5,792 nt of DNA from JBNLBS01 sp050303415 (GTDB lineage Bacteria; Pseudomonadota; Gammaproteobacteria; Methylococcales; Methylomonadaceae): contig JBNLBS010000036.1 in assembly GCA_050303415.1 (NCBI GenBank), forward strand, positions 1 to 5,792. The letters are read 5' to 3'. Shown here one piece after another: positions 4,686-5,792 of this stretch. Position 1 is the first letter of the stretch. Each line of letters opens with the position of its first letter. The notes beneath the pieces are model-generated. The model was not told the origin of the DNA, did no database searches, and saw only the letters and a list, made by a program, of their open reading frames with translations. Both the position numbers and the translations under genes were made by a program.

Positions 4686-5792
4686 ATGAAAAATAAATTA
4701 ACTTTTGTTACAGCCGCTGTGGCATCTTTGGTTACAAGCGCCGTGAGTGGTCCTGTATCTGCTGCCTTCATCCCCCATACCACCAGCGTATCGGTAGCGG
4801 GAGGCCCGGCTACCCCGGGTACAGACTATAAAATTTATGAATTGAAACAGGCAACCTGCGAGACATCACCCCTTCCACTGCCCTATCCGGACAATTATTC
4901 GATAGAACAGAATGCAGTTTTTCATGGTCAGGCCGTGCCATGCATCGAAGGAATCATACCTGGCCCGGGAAGCAACATGGAGCTCGGTCCTGAAATAGGG
5001 GCGTTTCCTATTGACGCGACCGTTCTGAGCGGCGTTCTTCCCTCCCATAAAAAGATTGAATTAAGTAGCCTACTCGAAACGGATTGGAATAGTCCTATCG
5101 GCAATCTGACACTGGCCGAGAAATACATCATTGATGCTAGTTTCGTTGGCTGTGGCATCACCACCTTCGATGCGGGCGCACTGTCAGCAGTGGTTGACCA
5201 GTTTTTGGCCGGCAATTTCGCTGCTCGCCTCAGTGATCCGAATATCTCTTTCGTCAATGAAGACTTGCACAAAAAAATTACCATCGGACTAGCCGGTAGG
5301 TACGACATTTCTGACCTAATCCCGATTATTGCCGTATGCCCGGCCCCACTGCCTTCTCCGGATCTACCCCAAGCTAGCGAAGTGGTAAAATTTTCAGAAA
5401 TAAAAAAACATCACTCTCCACCCAGCACTTATCTATACAGCTTTTTCGGCATGTTCTCGGGTGTTCATGACGAGGATACCGCCCATCCGCATTCTGCCAC
5501 CTATCTGGTAAGTCCGCTCAATGAGCCGCCTATGGGAGAAAAAACGGGTGAAGTGGTGGAAGAAGACCCCTCAATAATCGTGGAATGGAAAATGACATGG
5601 ACCAATCCAAACCCGTCTTCGGTTGCAGTCAAGGTCTCCGATCGTATCGGTTCCGGGCAAAGTTTTGATGGCGGTCTAACTTGTGAAGGCATGTTCGAAA
5701 TTATTGGGCTTGTCGAGCCGATCTCGGTCTGTGAATATAATCCCGGAGGACATAGGGTAAACTTTGAAGGCTTAATCCCACCCGGAGGCACT
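4686..5792 (+). CDS. Secreted protein of unknown function, DUF11-like end, truncated by window
   Basis: The frame is open from ATG 4686 to the last base, giving 369 codons without a stop, so the gene continues to the right. The N-terminus is a classical Sec signal peptide: MKNK, hydrophobic core to about residue 22, then VSA-A with likely cleavage after residue 26. The mature part has no further membrane segment and six cysteines (58, 86, 156, 218, 333, 349), an even number compatible with disulfides in the periplasm or outside the cell. A proline-rich stretch lies at about 217-230. From about 298 the pattern WKMTWTNPNPSSVAVKVSDR, then GLTCEG and finally VNFEGLIPPGGT resembles the DUF11/conserved-repeat beta-sandwich of surface proteins; this is a pattern match by eye. 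Shine-Dalgarno is weak or absent. I do not recognise residues 28-295. The C-terminus, where an anchor or sorting signal could sit, is not visible. Link to the polysaccharide genes is unproven. Confidence 0.85.
   Translation, partial: MKNKLTFVTAAVASLVTSAVSGPVSAAFIPHTTSVSVAGGPATPGTDYKIYELKQATCETSPLPLPYPDNYSIEQNAVFHGQAVPCIEGIIPGPGSNMELGPEIGAFPIDATVLSGVLPSHKKIELSSLLETDWNSPIGNLTLAEKYIIDASFVGCGITTFDAGALSAVVDQFLAGNFAARLSDPNISFVNEDLHKKITIGLAGRYDISDLIPIIAVCPAPLPSPDLPQASEVVKFSEIKKHHSPPSTYLYSFFGMFSGVHDEDTAHPHSATYLVSPLNEPPMGEKTGEVVEEDPSIIVEWKMTWTNPNPSSVAVKVSDRIGSGQSFDGGLTCEGMFEIIGLVEPISVCEYNPGGHRVNFEGLIPPGGT

Noticed and set aside
4928..5308. Minus-strand open frames of 126 codons here and of 96 codons at 5501-5791
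   Set aside because: They are antisense to the long rightward frame that starts at 4686, has a signal peptide and stays open for 369 codons; they show no motifs of their own.

Overview
The window looks like chromosomal DNA of a Gram-negative proteobacterium. It encodes an outer-membrane polysaccharide export lipoprotein of the Wza type, a Wzb-type low-molecular-weight tyrosine phosphatase, and a membrane-anchored protein of the AttH/CrtC lipocalin-like family. A near-perfect CRP-type site and a palindrome resembling a widespread proteobacterial/cyanobacterial REP-like repeat fit this. A gammaproteobacterium is my best guess, by inference only. Base composition is moderate in the genes and clearly AT-rich between them.

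Layout. Three genes read leftward: the AttH/CrtC-like gene (2859-3950), the phosphatase gene (1777-2217) and the wza-like gene (255-1463). At the left edge a strong Shine-Dalgarno sequence and an ATG (position 25, minus strand) suggest the next leftward gene. On the right, one long rightward gene starts at 4686 and runs off the window still open at 5792. It encodes a secreted, cysteine-containing protein of unknown function whose last visible part resembles a DUF11-type beta-sandwich repeat. Coding density is low: the gaps at 1470-1776, 2218-2858 and 3951-4685 (307, 641 and 735 bp) hold no convincing gene, but contain several perfect inverted repeats and a consensus CRP-like site.

How the genes work together. 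The phosphatase and the Wza-like exporter are two classic parts of a Wzy-dependent capsule/exopolysaccharide export system. In such systems Wzb dephosphorylates the inner-membrane tyrosine autokinase Wzc, which couples polymer length control to the Wza outer-membrane channel. The kinase and the glycosyltransferases are not in the window; they probably lie to the left. The large, CRP-like-site-bearing gap between phosphatase and wza suggests that wza has its own promoter. The AttH-like gene and the secreted rightward gene may be unrelated to polysaccharide export. They are separated from each other by a long intergenic region with a 23-bp palindrome close to the rightward gene.

I see no CRISPR array, no intact insertion sequence, no tRNA or rRNA, and no clear new system. 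The most original items are the unrecognised secreted protein and the set of palindromes in the gaps.
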